Source: a virus
IMG/VR virus record: IMGVR_UViG_3300020392_000079
Coordinates: 1 to 24,094 of that record
DNA: 24,094 nucleotides
Reading direction: 5' to 3' (one strand)
In this document: positions 1-7,828 of the stretch, in pieces
How the letters are laid out: every line of letters begins with the position of its first letter
Position numbering within the stretch: position 1 is the first letter of the stretch
Translations under genes and position numbers: made by a program
The notes under the pieces: generated by a model
What the model saw: the letters and a program-made list of their open reading frames with translations, nothing else
What the model was told of the DNA's origin: nothing
The model's database searches: none

Positions 1-47
1 TAATTGGCTATGGTGATGATTGGAAAACTCTTGGAAATGACATATAA
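1..47 (+). CDS. C-terminal end of an upstream gene (partial)
   Basis: An open frame enters from the left edge and ends at a TAA whose last base is the first base of the next ATG (TAATG). The visible tail reads IGYGDDWKTLGNDI. This one-base stop/start overlap is the usual junction in this genome, which supports a real gene end. Too little is visible to identify the protein. Confidence 0.4.
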   Translation, partial: IGYGDDWKTLGNDI

Positions 48-253
48 TGTTCTATGATATAGAAAAGTTAAATGAATTAGAAAAAGAACTATCTGAAAAC
101 TTAATGCATGCTGATGGTAAAACGCATGAGAAAGAATACAGACCCTTTTGGATAAATTATAGATCTGACATGCCTAAGTGTTTAATGGTTATAAGAGAGT
201 ATAGAGAAATATTAAGACAATTGGAAAGTAAAAATGAAAGTAAAACTAGTTAG
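47..253 (+). CDS. Small hypothetical protein, 68 aa
   Basis: A short, charged, probably helical and soluble protein, rich in Glu and Lys with regularly spaced Leu in the first 20 residues. I see no signal peptide, membrane segment or cysteine cluster. It starts on a TAATG junction with the preceding gene and has a TTGGAAA ribosome-binding site about 10 bases upstream. Its last 20 bases overlap the start of thyX, so the two are probably co-translated. I do not recognise the family. The context suggests nucleotide metabolism, but that is association only. Confidence 0.6.
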   Translation: MFYDIEKLNELEKELSENLMHADGKTHEKEYRPFWINYRSDMPKCLMVIREYREILRQLESKNESKTS

Positions 254-917
254 TTACAGTAAACCATCTGAATTTCAATCATGGGATTCTAGAATAAAAC
301 CTCCACTAAGTTGTCAAGATCTGATAGCTTTTTGTGCAAGAGTCTCAAACCCTGGCAATCAAAACAACAGTAAAACTGCAGAGAAGTTGTTGAGATATCT
401 TGCTAAACATAAGCATTGGTCTCCATTTGAAATGGTAAGCGCATGTGTTGAAATAGAAACTACAAGAGATATCGCTAGGCAGTTACTAAGACACCGTAGT
501 TTCAGTTTTCAAGAATTTAGTCAAAGGTATGCAAATCCAGTAGAGGAGTTAGAATTTGTCAAACGAGAAGCGAGAATGCAAGATGATAAGAATAGACAAA
601 ATAGTATCGAAATTGATGATAGGTCTCTCCAAGATGAGTGGGATAGAGAACAAGGAAGAGTTATCTGGATGTGCAAACAGGTTTATCAACAAGCTATCAA
701 GAAAGGGATTGCGAAGGAAGTCGCAAGAGCGGTCTTACCTGAAGGATTAATGAAATCAAGATTATATATGAATGGTACTATTAGAAGTTGGATTCATTTT
801 ATAGAATTACGTTCAGCAAATGGTACACAAAAAGAATGTACTGAAGTTGCAATTGCATGTGCACAAGCAATATCAAAAATATTTTCAATGGCGGAGGAGT
901 TTGTAGATGAGCAATAA
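234..917 (+). CDS. thyX: Flavin-dependent thymidylate synthase ThyX
   Basis: ThyX methylates dUMP to dTMP using methylene-tetrahydrofolate, with FAD and NADPH, in the cytoplasm. The ThyX signature RHRxxSxxxxSxR is present at residues 86-98 (RHRSFSFQEFSQR), including the Ser at 96 and the flavin/dUMP-binding arginines. The C-terminal block around residues 175-200 (RLYMNGTIRSWIHFIELR) matches the conserved dUMP-binding end of the family. The length of 227 aa is normal. The gene overlaps its left neighbour by 20 bp and its right neighbour by 11 bp, so it lies in an operon. Phage ThyX enzymes supply dTTP for replication. The family assignment is very secure. Confidence 0.97.
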   Translation: MKVKLVSYSKPSEFQSWDSRIKPPLSCQDLIAFCARVSNPGNQNNSKTAEKLLRYLAKHKHWSPFEMVSACVEIETTRDIARQLLRHRSFSFQEFSQRYANPVEELEFVKREARMQDDKNRQNSIEIDDRSLQDEWDREQGRVIWMCKQVYQQAIKKGIAKEVARAVLPEGLMKSRLYMNGTIRSWIHFIELRSANGTQKECTEVAIACAQAISKIFSMAEEFVDEQ

Positions 918-1140
918 GTATACACAAGATATGACAGGAACAGGCGATCATGTTGAATTACCAGAAGAACCCAAAAAAATATATGAGTCACCTGATGGCG
1001 GTAAAACCGTATATGAAAGAAATTTTGGTGAGACTGAAAGAAGATTAGTTGATGATGATCCAGAACCTGAAAGATATTACGACTGGATGCTTTGGTCTCT
1101 CAGACAAAAAAGAAAAAAAGATGAAAAAAAGTTCAATTAA
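907..1140 (+). CDS. Small acidic hypothetical protein, 77 aa
   Basis: A soluble, strongly charged protein with an acidic middle (VDDDPEPERYYDW) and a basic lysine-rich tail. It has no membrane segment. The start has an excellent GGAGGAG ribosome-binding site inside the end of thyX, which it overlaps by 11 bp. It is the last gene before the promoter at 1144. I do not recognise the family. Confidence 0.7.
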   Translation: MSNKYTQDMTGTGDHVELPEEPKKIYESPDGGKTVYERNFGETERRLVDDDPEPERYYDWMLWSLRQKRKKDEKKFN

Positions 1141-1143
1141 CTG

Positions 1144-1172
1144 TGTACATTCCCTAAAAAATGGTGTATAAT
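1144..1172 (+). promoter_or_regulatory. Sigma-70-type promoter
   Basis: TGTACA (1144-1149) and TATAAT (1167-1172) are separated by exactly 17 nt. The leader that follows (ATAAAATTAAAAA, then GGGAG) closely matches those of the promoters at 13540 and 13883. It drives the 51-aa gene at 1207 and probably the genes behind it, including the RNase H. Confidence 0.8.
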
Positions 1173-1206
1173 AATACTATAAAATTAAAAATTAAGGGAG
1201 TTTAAT

Positions 1207-1362
1207 ATGTATTATGTAAATGTTTTCAAAGATGGTAGTCTTGTTGCAGCCAGTGGTTTCATACTAGAGCAAGATGCTCTAATGGAGTTGGCTAGATTCG
1301 AAAGGCCAGAAAGACAAGAGTACGTGGCCGTACTTGAAACTCCGGATCAGGAGGACAAGTAA
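1207..1362 (+). CDS. Small early-type protein, 51 aa
   Basis: The frame reads MYYVNVFKDGSLVAASGFIL at the start and ends PDQEDK. It is the first gene after the strong promoter at 1144-1172 and has an AGGGAG ribosome-binding site seven bases before the ATG. Its stop overlaps the next start (TAATG). The alternating N-terminus suggests a short beta hairpin; the C-terminus is acidic. Its position behind a host-type promoter suggests early expression, like the small genes at 13601, 13944 and 23651. Function unknown. Confidence 0.7.
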   Translation: MYYVNVFKDGSLVAASGFILEQDALMELARFERPERQEYVAVLETPDQEDK

Positions 1363-1652
1363 TGGGAATATTCGTAGGTAGATACGATCATATCAATACA
1401 GAAAAAGTCTGTAAAAATCGCAGTAAATCATGGGTTGGTAGGTTCAACCCTTGTAACTCAAATGATATGCAAGAATATGAAATGGTAAAATCCATCGTAA
1501 GAAACGTAAACTCATCAACTAAAGATAAATTTAGAGTTGAGAAAAAAGGCAGAAAGCCTATCAATGGTTTTGTCTATGGTGGTAACCCTAAAGGCGGAAT
1601 AAGTAAAGCCACACTATGGGATGTATACATTTGGAGGAGGCATATAATATGA
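1362..1652 (+). CDS. Basic hypothetical protein, 96 aa
   Basis: A basic, Gly- and Lys-rich soluble protein with a block KKGRKPINGFVYGGNPKGG near residues 61-79. It has no membrane segment. It starts on the TAATG junction with the 51-aa gene and its stop overlaps the start of the RNase H gene by 4 bp, so it is translationally coupled on both sides. I do not recognise the family. Basicity and position before a replication nuclease would fit nucleic-acid binding, but nothing in the sequence proves this. Confidence 0.65.
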   Translation: MGIFVGRYDHINTEKVCKNRSKSWVGRFNPCNSNDMQEYEMVKSIVRNVNSSTKDKFRVEKKGRKPINGFVYGGNPKGGISKATLWDVYIWRRHII

Positions 1653-2518
1653 TTATTGTTGATTACAGTGGCATTGCTTTAGCAAGTATAATAATTAATA
1701 AAACGTTTGATGAACAACTAATTCGTCATATGATTCTCAACTCCCTTAGAATGTATCGTACAAGATACAAAGAAGAGTATGGCGAATTAGTTCTTGCCGT
1801 CGATGCGTCAAATAACTGGCGCAGGACGGCTTTTCCACAGTACAAAGCAAGTAGAAAAAAGACACAGAAAGAATCATCTTTTGATTGGGGTGAAGCTTTT
1901 AGAATACTTAACGAAGTACGTGAAGAAATTGCAGAAAACTTTCCATATAAAGTAATTCGTATTGATGGTTGTGAAGCCGATGATATTATTGGTACAATTG
2001 TTACCATGAATCCGGATCCAAACAAAGATTATAATCACGAAAAAATTATGATTGTATCTTCCGATAGAGATTTCTTACAACTACAAAAATATAAATTTGT
2101 AAGGCAATACTCACCACTTCTTAAAAAAGAATTGATAGAAGAAAATCCAAGAGTGTACCTACAAACTCATATCATTAAAGGTGATAAAGGTGATGGTGTA
2201 CCAAACATATTATCTGATGATAATGTATTTGTTGAAGGATTTAGACAAACACCAATCACTCAAAAGAAGATAGATAATATCATACAAGATCTTGAAGAAG
2301 GCGAATTATTATACGCAGCTTCTTGGTATCGTAACTATTGTAGGAATAAGAAACTGATTGATCTTACTGAAACGCCAGAAGACTTAAGAAAGCAAATTAT
2401 AAATAGTTTCATAGACCAAGATCCAGCATCGTTATACAGCAAGAAAGGTAAAGTATTTCCTTACTTAGTTGCTAAACGTTGTAATGAATTGATTAAAAGT
2501 GTACAGGAGTTTATTTAA
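1649..2518 (+). CDS. rnh: T4-type RNase H (5'-3' FEN-family exonuclease)
   Basis: This nuclease removes RNA primers from lagging-strand fragments at the phage fork. Metal-site acidic residues are visible at D5 (IIVDYSG), D52 (AVDAS), E109/D111/D112 (CEADDIIG) and D139/D141 (SSDRDF). The helix-hairpin-helix motif IIKGDKGDGVPNI follows at about 175-187. The length of 289 aa is close to T4 RNase H. I chose the ATG at 1649 over an upstream in-frame ATG at 1616. The 1649 start has a GGAGG ribosome-binding site at the right distance and places the conserved IIVDYSG block at the N-terminus. The downstream neighbour starts on a TAATG junction. Confidence 0.93.
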   Translation: MIIVDYSGIALASIIINKTFDEQLIRHMILNSLRMYRTRYKEEYGELVLAVDASNNWRRTAFPQYKASRKKTQKESSFDWGEAFRILNEVREEIAENFPYKVIRIDGCEADDIIGTIVTMNPDPNKDYNHEKIMIVSSDRDFLQLQKYKFVRQYSPLLKKELIEENPRVYLQTHIIKGDKGDGVPNILSDDNVFVEGFRQTPITQKKIDNIIQDLEEGELLYAASWYRNYCRNKKLIDLTETPEDLRKQIINSFIDQDPASLYSKKGKVFPYLVAKRCNELIKSVQEFI

Positions 2519-2934
2519 TGAAACAGTATGTTTTTGAAGTCTTAGAAGAAATGGCTAAGCAAAGAAATAAAAATGATAAAGTTCGTATCTTAAAAGAAAA
2601 TGAGTCATGGGCTTTAAAAGATATAATAAGAGGTTCCATGGATACGACAGTAAAATGGAACTTACCGGAAGGCGAACCGCCTTACAATCCATCACCGGCT
2701 CACATGCATCCGACAAACTTAACAAAACAAAATGGAAAGTTTAAATACTTTGTTAAAGGCGGACCCGGTGATAAGATGCCAAAGTATAAAAAAGAACAAA
2801 TATTTATTGGAATACTCGAAGGTGTACATCCAGAAGATGCCAAGCTTGTAGTTAATATGATTAATAAAAAGAAAATCCCTGGAATATCAAAACCAGTTGT
2901 TGAAGAAGCGTTTCCAAAATTGTTACAAGATTAA
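2518..2934 (+). CDS. Conserved marine T4-like phage protein, 138 aa
   Basis: A soluble protein with an N-terminal helix (FEVLEEMAKQRNKNDKVRIL). A recognisable middle follows, ALKDIIRGSMD near residues 32-42 and WNLPEGEPPYNPSPAH near 47-62. I associate this pattern with a family common next to RNase H in T4-like marine phages (annotated as DUF6433, from memory). The C-terminal half (QIFIGILEGVHPEDAKLVVN) looks helical. It is coupled to the RNase H gene by a TAATG overlap. The biochemical role is unknown; conserved linkage suggests replication or DNA metabolism. Confidence 0.75.
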   Translation: MKQYVFEVLEEMAKQRNKNDKVRILKENESWALKDIIRGSMDTTVKWNLPEGEPPYNPSPAHMHPTNLTKQNGKFKYFVKGGPGDKMPKYKKEQIFIGILEGVHPEDAKLVVNMINKKKIPGISKPVVEEAFPKLLQD

Positions 2935-2960
2935 ATTTAAATCAATTGAAAAAATATTTG

Positions 2961-2989
2961 TTTACAAATTATAAAAATTATGATACAAT
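2961..2989 (+). promoter_or_regulatory. Sigma-70-type promoter
   Basis: TTTACA (2961-2966), a 17-nt spacer, then TACAAT (2984-2989). It lies in the 76-base intergenic space before the gene at 3011. The leader lacks the shared AAATTAAAAA element of some other promoters here, and the ribosome-binding site is AAGGTG. Confidence 0.65.
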
Positions 2990-3010
2990 TATATTATTTA
3001 AAGGTGAAAT

Positions 3011-3571
3011 ATGAATATTTTTATACTAGATAAAGATCCGCATGTGGCTGCACAAATGCTTTGTGACAAGCACGTTCCAAAAATGATCATCGAATCTGCA
3101 CAAATGCTAAGTACCGTGCATCGTATGCTTGATGGCACTCCAGAAAAGCGTAGGTCAAAGTCAGGTAAAACTATGCAAACGTATTATTCCTTTGGTGATA
3201 TACGTGATGAGTTGTATTATCTTGCAGTGCATAAGTATCATCCATGTACCACGTGGACTGCAGCAAGTCTGGCAAACTACAACTGGCACTATGCGCACTT
3301 TGTTGAAATGGCCAGAGAATTTAAGTTTCGTAGAAATAAAGAACACATAACTTTTAAGAAACTTGGTCCAATATTGGCTGCTCCTCCTATAAATATACCA
3401 GATATAGGTCTTACCGAATTCGTACAAGCCATGACTCATTATCCTGATTGCATGGTTCCCGGCGATGCTGTTCAAGCATATAGAAACTATTACCATAAAG
3501 CGAAACCTTTCGCCAAGTGGGATTGGGGAAGGCCTGCACCTGACTGGTGGAAAGGATATCAAGTTGCCTAG
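3011..3571 (+). CDS. Conserved T4-like phage protein, 186 aa
   Basis: The N-terminus MNIFILDKDPHVAAQMLCDKH, followed by VPKMIIESAQMLSTVHRMLDG, is typical of a protein family widespread in marine T4-like phages. It also has conserved HPCTTWTAASLANYNWHYAHF (around 77-97) and YRNYYHKAKPFAKWDWG...PDWW near the C-terminus. Conserved His, Cys and Trp residues suggest an enzyme, but I cannot name an activity. It is first after the promoter at 2961, with a good AAGGTG site. Its end overlaps the TTG start of the next gene by 8 bp. Confidence 0.75.
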   Translation: MNIFILDKDPHVAAQMLCDKHVPKMIIESAQMLSTVHRMLDGTPEKRRSKSGKTMQTYYSFGDIRDELYYLAVHKYHPCTTWTAASLANYNWHYAHFVEMAREFKFRRNKEHITFKKLGPILAAPPINIPDIGLTEFVQAMTHYPDCMVPGDAVQAYRNYYHKAKPFAKWDWGRPAPDWWKGYQVA

Positions 3572-3794
3572 GTATACAGTAAAGCCTTTAGAAGAAGGTG
3601 ATGAATACGAAATTGAATGTAAAGCTGATGAGTTACAAGACTATCTTAAAAAACATAACTGCATCAAAGTTTTAACCTTTCCAAAGATAATATCAGGCAG
3701 AGGTAGCCTGCTGTCAAAAACAGATCAGGGGTGGAAAGACAACCTTGCAAGAATCAAAGCTGGTTCCGGTAAAGGTAACACGATTAAAACTTAG
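3564..3794 (+). CDS. FmdB-like small phage protein, 76 aa, TTG start
   Basis: The sequence starts (M)PRYTVKPLEEGDEYEIECKA and ends in QGWKDNLARIKAGSGKGNTIKT. This layout, a PxY start, a short two-strand segment, 'PKI' in the middle and a '..G(F/W)KDxLxxIK' tail, is what I know from phage proteins annotated as FmdB-like zinc ribbons. The Cys pairs of the true zinc ribbon are missing; only C22 and C35 remain. I chose TTG at 3564 because AAGGA sits eight bases upstream and the homologous start falls there. A longer in-frame reading from 3465 would run through the upstream gene. Confidence 0.65.
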   Translation: MPRYTVKPLEEGDEYEIECKADELQDYLKKHNCIKVLTFPKIISGRGSLLSKTDQGWKDNLARIKAGSGKGNTIKT

Positions 3795-3802
3795 GAGAAG
3801 AT

Positions 3803-4069
3803 ATGAAATTTTTTATTATAGTATCTTTTATTATGGCAAACACGATGGCAGCTGATAGGCCTCTTTATATATTCAAGACTCCGAGCTTTGACACACAACA
3901 AGAATGCACTCAGTACGTTGAAGTCATGCATCAAAGAATATACACTCAAGCTAGTGCGTCATACAACTTTAAGCACCAGCCAGAGGCAATATTTTGTTTA
4001 CCAACAGATAAAGTGAAAGAGATTTTTGAATACAATTATGAAACAGAAGATAATAAACAAAACATTTAG
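3803..4069 (+). CDS. Small exported protein with signal peptide, 88 aa
   Basis: The first 17 residues (MKFFIIVSFIMANTMAA) form a signal-peptide-like hydrophobic segment with a likely cleavage after AMA/AA. The rest is soluble with two cysteines, 'QECTQYVEVM' and 'AIFCLP', plausibly disulfide-linked after export. The plan (hydrophobic N-terminus, an F...C..Y segment, a final CxP) is shared with the minus-strand gene at 15764-15979. Ribosome-binding site TAGGAGAAG is strong. The 3' end overlaps the exonuclease gene by 32 bp. Function unknown; it may act in the host periplasm. Confidence 0.65.
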   Translation: MKFFIIVSFIMANTMAADRPLYIFKTPSFDTQQECTQYVEVMHQRIYTQASASYNFKHQPEAIFCLPTDKVKEIFEYNYETEDNKQNI

Positions 4070-4730
4070 TCATGACAAAATTGATATCGGATATAGTGAC
4101 TTGGTTAGTAAAACCACAACCAGCGGGAGAGCTTATACTCTTCCTAATGGTAGTAGTTATCCTAGTGTCACTACAGTTTTAAGCATACTTACAGAAGATG
4201 CAATACGTTCTTGGCGCGAGCGTGTAGGTGAAGAACAAGCAGATATCGTTAGTGGTAAAGCATCCAGACGTGGTACGAAAGTGCACAGTATTGTAGAAAA
4301 GTATTTAAATAATGAAGACACATCAAAATTTTTACCGCACATTCAACAAAGCCTCGAAAATCTCAAACCAGTACTTGATAACGATATTGGAACGATATTC
4401 GGTCTCGAGGTTGCTTTATATAGTGATCACTTAGGCGTGGCTGGTAGGTGCGATTGTGTTGCACAATATAACGGTGTGCCTTCTATAATCGATTTTAAAA
4501 CTTCAAGATATATAAAAAAGAAAGAAAAGATAAGCAACTACTTTGCACAAGGTGCTGCGTATGCAATCATGTGGGAAGAGCGAACAGGAATGGTGATACC
4601 TAATGTCGTAGTCATTATGGATGTCGATCATGAAAAGCCCTTAGTTTTTGTAGAACACAGGGATAACTATACTAAATTATTAAAGGACACAATTGATGAA
4701 TATAGAACTCGCAAAATGTTCGGCCACTGA
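4038..4730 (+). CDS. PD-(D/E)XK exonuclease, MGME1-like phage type
   Basis: A DNA exonuclease of the Cas4/RecB-like PD-(D/E)XK fold, probably used in phage recombination or replication. Visible motifs are YPSVTTVLS (41-49), RRGTKVHSIVEKYL (78-90), GLEV with E124, GRCDCV (136-141), the catalytic IIDFKTS (D152, K154) and YFAQGAAYA (168-176, conserved Gln-Tyr motif). This order matches mitochondrial MGME1 and its phage relatives. I used the ATG at 4038 (230 aa); an in-frame TTG at 4026 is possible. It overlaps the upstream exported-protein gene by 32 bp and the next gene by 35 bp. Confidence 0.85.
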   Translation: MKQKIINKTFSHDKIDIGYSDLVSKTTTSGRAYTLPNGSSYPSVTTVLSILTEDAIRSWRERVGEEQADIVSGKASRRGTKVHSIVEKYLNNEDTSKFLPHIQQSLENLKPVLDNDIGTIFGLEVALYSDHLGVAGRCDCVAQYNGVPSIIDFKTSRYIKKKEKISNYFAQGAAYAIMWEERTGMVIPNVVVIMDVDHEKPLVFVEHRDNYTKLLKDTIDEYRTRKMFGH

Positions 4731-4968
4731 CTTATCGCTGACTCAATTAATCAAACTAAGATCAGACTTTGAAGAGCTTACCAAAGGTTATAATATGACT
4801 GAAGGGTCTGATATAAATAACATAAATTGGTTTTTGAAAAATGGCCACAGGTCAAATTCTCTTCGTAATGGATTTAAAGAAGCTAAAGAAATAGCGAAGA
4901 TAATAAAGGAGTATTCTGATGGCTGCACAAAAAAAACTAGAGGCAGGAAGCAAGTACGCGAGTTTTGA
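4696..4968 (+). CDS. Hypothetical protein, 90 aa
   Basis: A soluble, mostly helical, charged protein (MNIELAKCSATDLSLTQLIK...). The C-terminal 30 residues are basic. The ATG at 4696 has AAAGGA eight bases upstream, inside the end of the exonuclease gene. The 3' end overlaps the EF-hand gene by 50 bp, an unusually long overlap for this window. I do not recognise the family. Confidence 0.55.
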   Translation: MNIELAKCSATDLSLTQLIKLRSDFEELTKGYNMTEGSDINNINWFLKNGHRSNSLRNGFKEAKEIAKIIKEYSDGCTKKTRGRKQVREF

Positions 4969-5248
4969 TAAAGATGGTGATGGCATCGTTACTGATGATG
5001 AGTTTGAAATGGAACAAAAATTAGTTCAACTTGAGAATGAAGATAAAAAACAAGATGCGCAAAGATACATGGCGTGGTTCGCTCTTTGTGGCATGTTACT
5101 TTATCCTTCAATGGTTGTAGTCTGCATTTTATTTAAATTAGATCAAGCAGCAAAAATACTTGGTGATATGGCCGCGGTTTATTATGTTTCAGTTGCAGCA
5201 ATCGTTGCGGCGTATTTTGGAGCACAAGCGCTTACTAAGAAAAAATAA
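4919..5248 (+). CDS. EF-hand protein with two membrane helices
   Basis: Residues 17-28 form a complete canonical EF-hand loop, DKDGDGIVTDDE, with Asp at positions 1, 3 and 5, Gly at 6 and Glu at 12, so calcium binding is likely. A charged linker follows, then two hydrophobic segments at about 50-71 and 80-103, and a lysine-rich end. The predicted topology is a soluble calcium-binding N-terminus anchored in the inner membrane by a helical hairpin. Similar small EF-hand membrane proteins occur in marine T4-like phages, role unknown. AAAGGAG lies upstream. It heads the glycosyltransferase region. Confidence 0.8.
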   Translation: MAAQKKLEAGSKYASFDKDGDGIVTDDEFEMEQKLVQLENEDKKQDAQRYMAWFALCGMLLYPSMVVVCILFKLDQAAKILGDMAAVYYVSVAAIVAAYFGAQALTKKK

Positions 5249-5263
5249 TTAAAGGATTTTGTT

Positions 5264-6094
5264 ATGGCAAAGAGATTGATATATCAAGTTTATACCGGTA
5301 AAAGATCGAGGTTGTATGATCACTGTACGGCTTCGGTTAAGGCATACGCCGAAGATATAAATTCAAAAGAAGTACCACGTAATAAAGTCGATTACGTGAT
5401 TCAAACACAACCAATTATGAAAATCAAGCCGGACGTATTTGCCACAAATCGTAGCAAAGAATCATACGAAAAATATGGTGGTTTCTTACCTATCTTTGAA
5501 AAAGAAAATGCTTTTGATTATTGGGCCAAGTATGATCAAATTTGTATAATAGATGCTGATATATGGATAAGACCCGGCACGCCAAACATATTTAATGAAA
5601 TGAACCACTCAACAGAATTTGCCGGCGTCGTGGAAAGAACTGCACCTATCTTACCATGGTACAAAGAAAAACTTAAAGGCTATACAAGAATGCAGTATGG
5701 CACCCTACAAGACGTAGATTGGAAGTGGAACGAATCAGGTGGCCACTTTTTTAATATGGGCATGATGTTAATGAACAGACATTTAGTATTGTACTTGCCT
5801 GTACAATCAAACGGTTTACGACAGTCAGGTAAAGACTTTATTCAGAGGCCAGAGTTTAAAAGATTTGTTGACGGATTAGGTCCGTGGAAATGGAGTACGG
5901 ATCAGACACTCTTAAACTGGTGGGTTAAGAAAGAAAATATGGAATTACAAGAACTCAGTTGGAAATGGAACGCGTTATTTACTGCAATACCAAATGAAAA
6001 AATAAAAGAGGCATACTTTGTACATTTCTTTCTTAAAGATAAATTACCAAACGGTGGTGAAAATGTTGAAGAGTTAATGAAAGCTGTACAATGA
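5264..6094 (+). CDS. Glycosyltransferase, GT-A fold (GT8-like)
   Basis: A probable retaining-type sugar transferase using a nucleotide-sugar donor and Mn2+. The metal-binding DxD is at D97-A98-D99 in QICIIDADIWI. Downstream, GGHFFNMGMMLMN (about 159-171) fits the 'N-G-hh' acceptor region, STDQTLLNWW (about 216-225) fits the GT8-like DQ..LN helix, and YFVHFF near the C-terminus fits the terminal His motif. No signal or membrane segment. Ribosome-binding site AAAGGA. Its stop overlaps the next gene by ATGA, opening a chain of coupled glycan genes. Donor and acceptor are not predictable. Confidence 0.8.
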   Translation: MAKRLIYQVYTGKRSRLYDHCTASVKAYAEDINSKEVPRNKVDYVIQTQPIMKIKPDVFATNRSKESYEKYGGFLPIFEKENAFDYWAKYDQICIIDADIWIRPGTPNIFNEMNHSTEFAGVVERTAPILPWYKEKLKGYTRMQYGTLQDVDWKWNESGGHFFNMGMMLMNRHLVLYLPVQSNGLRQSGKDFIQRPEFKRFVDGLGPWKWSTDQTLLNWWVKKENMELQELSWKWNALFTAIPNEKIKEAYFVHFFLKDKLPNGGENVEELMKAVQ

Positions 6095-6435
6095 AAATTG
6101 AAATCGAAATAAGTGTCGGTGATTATCTAGACAGATTATCCATACTTAAAATAAAAGAAGAAAAAGGTTTGGATGTTGATGAAGAGATGAAATACTATCA
6201 TCACAGGTTAATTGATTTAAATGACGGTCATAATTATTATTTAAATATCATAAAAGCTATAAACTTACAGTTATGGGATTTAGAAGATGCCAAAAGAAAA
6301 GGTGTTGAAAGATATAGTAAACAAGAATCTGATACTGCCTTTTTAATTACGCAGCTTAATGACTTAAGACATGAAACTAAAAAGCGTATAGACATCTATT
6401 TTAAAAGCGATTTTACAGAAAAGAAAAGCCATTGA
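6091..6435 (+). CDS. DUF6165-like small protein of glycan clusters, 114 aa
   Basis: The N-terminus IEISVGDYLDRLSILKIKEEK resembles small proteins (DUF6165, assigned from memory) found beside bacterial surface-glycan genes, where 'S.G..(I/L)D(K/R)L(T/S)IL.IK' is the recurring block. The rest is a charged helical protein, possibly coiled coil. It lies between two glycosyltransferases with four-base overlaps on both sides (ATGA, TTGA). A scaffold or partner role for the glycosyltransferases is inference only. Confidence 0.6.
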   Translation: MKIEIEISVGDYLDRLSILKIKEEKGLDVDEEMKYYHHRLIDLNDGHNYYLNIIKAINLQLWDLEDAKRKGVERYSKQESDTAFLITQLNDLRHETKKRIDIYFKSDFTEKKSH

Positions 6436-7202
6436 AACATATCGCATTAAGATCAAAAAGTGTAAGAAGTGGTGACAGACCATATACGACTCCAGGGCTA
6501 GGTGATCGTTGCCACAGTCTCTTACTTGCGTACCAATATGGAAAGGCTCACAACTCACCGGTAACTATACATTTGACTGACGATAAGTGGAGTGTCGCTG
6601 GCGGTGTTAAATCTAGTAAAAAGAAAAAATCATGGTTTGAATTATTAAGCTTATTTCCGCATGACACTGTTTATGTAGAACCTCATCCTGTCGAAAACCT
6701 ATCCGAAGTTGATTGGATTAAATATTTAAAGAGCAAAGGGATTGATGCTTACATATATCATTACGCAGACACAATACACATGCATCCTAACGAGACACGC
6801 GTAGGTATAGAAATGTCACAGTACGTAAAAGAACTTCCGTTGTTAAAACCTACAGTAAGTAACGGTTGGTTTCCGGACGAATTTATAACGGCACAATGGG
6901 ATTCCACAGATCCAAGAAGAAGGTTATCAAAAAAAGTTATAAGAGAAATAGAAGAAAGTTATTCTGGTGTAGTTTTAAGAGTTGGTGGTGAAGGCCAAGG
7001 ATTATTAAAAGACTCTATACCACATATTGGTTTAGCAATGTCTCTTGCTACTCATCATATTGGTAGTGATTCAGGTATGATGCACATAGCACAATTATAT
7101 AAGAAATATGAAGACATACATATATATGATACACAAGATTCTTACAGATCTCACCATTTAGTAAGAGCTATTAACAATGGAAGTAAATATTATAAGGTAT
7201 AA
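6432..7202 (+). CDS. GT9-like glycosyltransferase (GT-B fold), TTG start
   Basis: A Rossmann-type N-terminus with TPGLGDRCHSLLLAYQYG (20-37). The C-terminal domain carries HHIGSDSGMMHIAQL (208-222), the donor-binding signature of ADP-heptose:LPS heptosyltransferases and related GT9 enzymes (G.DSG..H.A). At 256 aa it is shorter than typical heptosyltransferases (about 320-350), so it is a compact variant. The start is TTG at 6432, overlapping the previous TGA as TTGA; no better start is available without losing the N-terminal strand. The sugar it transfers is unknown. Confidence 0.75.
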   Translation: MKHIALRSKSVRSGDRPYTTPGLGDRCHSLLLAYQYGKAHNSPVTIHLTDDKWSVAGGVKSSKKKKSWFELLSLFPHDTVYVEPHPVENLSEVDWIKYLKSKGIDAYIYHYADTIHMHPNETRVGIEMSQYVKELPLLKPTVSNGWFPDEFITAQWDSTDPRRRLSKKVIREIEESYSGVVLRVGGEGQGLLKDSIPHIGLAMSLATHHIGSDSGMMHIAQLYKKYEDIHIYDTQDSYRSHHLVRAINNGSKYYKV

Positions 7203-7207
7203 CTATC

Positions 7208-7828
7208 ATGATGGCAACTCATACAAATAAAGACTCAATAAACATTATGCATGTGATTAAACAAGGTTCAATCGGTGCAGAGATTGGTGTTTGGATGGGT
7301 AACACTTCAACGCAGTTCTTGAAGAAAGGTCTTAAAAAGTTTTATATGGTTGATTCTTATTCTGTAGAACCATATAAAGAAAATACAGAAAGGTCTTACC
7401 AAGAATACTTAGCAAAGTATCAACCAATTACTGGTGAAATTGCAGAAGCAGGATTTCAAAAATTTTACGACAGAGTTTACAACGAAGTCAAAGAAAGATT
7501 TAAAACTATGCCAGAAGCTGAAGTTTGTAGAATGACTTCAGATGAATGGTTCGAACAGTTTATGGCAGCAAAAGGGCACGGTAATGACGAGATGCTTGAT
7601 TGGATTTACATTGATGGTGACCACTCATATGAAGGATGTTTTAAAGACTTAGAAAATGCATTACAGATTGTAAAAGAAGGTGGACTAATTTTAGGTGATG
7701 ATTATGGTTGGCCAAATGCAAAATGGTCTAAGCCGGGTGTGACGAAGGCTGTAGATGAATTTATAAATAAACATAAGTTAACAAAAATGTTGAGACACGG
7801 CGAAACACAATACGAGATACGAATATGA
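7208..7828 (+). CDS. Class I SAM-dependent methyltransferase
   Basis: Motif I is GAEIGVWMGNTS (23-34), followed by FYMVDSYS (45-52) as the motif II strand. WIYIDGDHSYEGCFKDLENA then GGLILGDDYGW is the hallmark of the Methyltransf_24 group, which commonly methylates sugars or small carbonyl compounds. All expected motifs look intact, in contrast to the degenerate paralogous-looking gene at 10498. The gene overlaps the RuBisCO-like gene by ATGA. It probably O-methylates a sugar of the glycan made by this operon. The sequence TATAAATA at 7762-7769 near its end is probably chance. Confidence 0.85.
   Translation: MMATHTNKDSINIMHVIKQGSIGAEIGVWMGNTSTQFLKKGLKKFYMVDSYSVEPYKENTERSYQEYLAKYQPITGEIAEAGFQKFYDRVYNEVKERFKTMPEAEVCRMTSDEWFEQFMAAKGHGNDEMLDWIYIDGDHSYEGCFKDLENALQIVKEGGLILGDDYGWPNAKWSKPGVTKAVDEFINKHKLTKMLRHGETQYEIRI

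Noticed and set aside
3161-3562. A 133-codon minus-strand open frame
   Set aside because: Shadow of the conserved 186-aa gene on the plus strand.
3390-7769. Further TATAAATA sequences near 3390, 4812 and 7762 as late promoters
   Set aside because: They lie inside genes, and a few exact matches are expected by chance in AT-rich DNA of this length; only the copy at 15569 is well placed.
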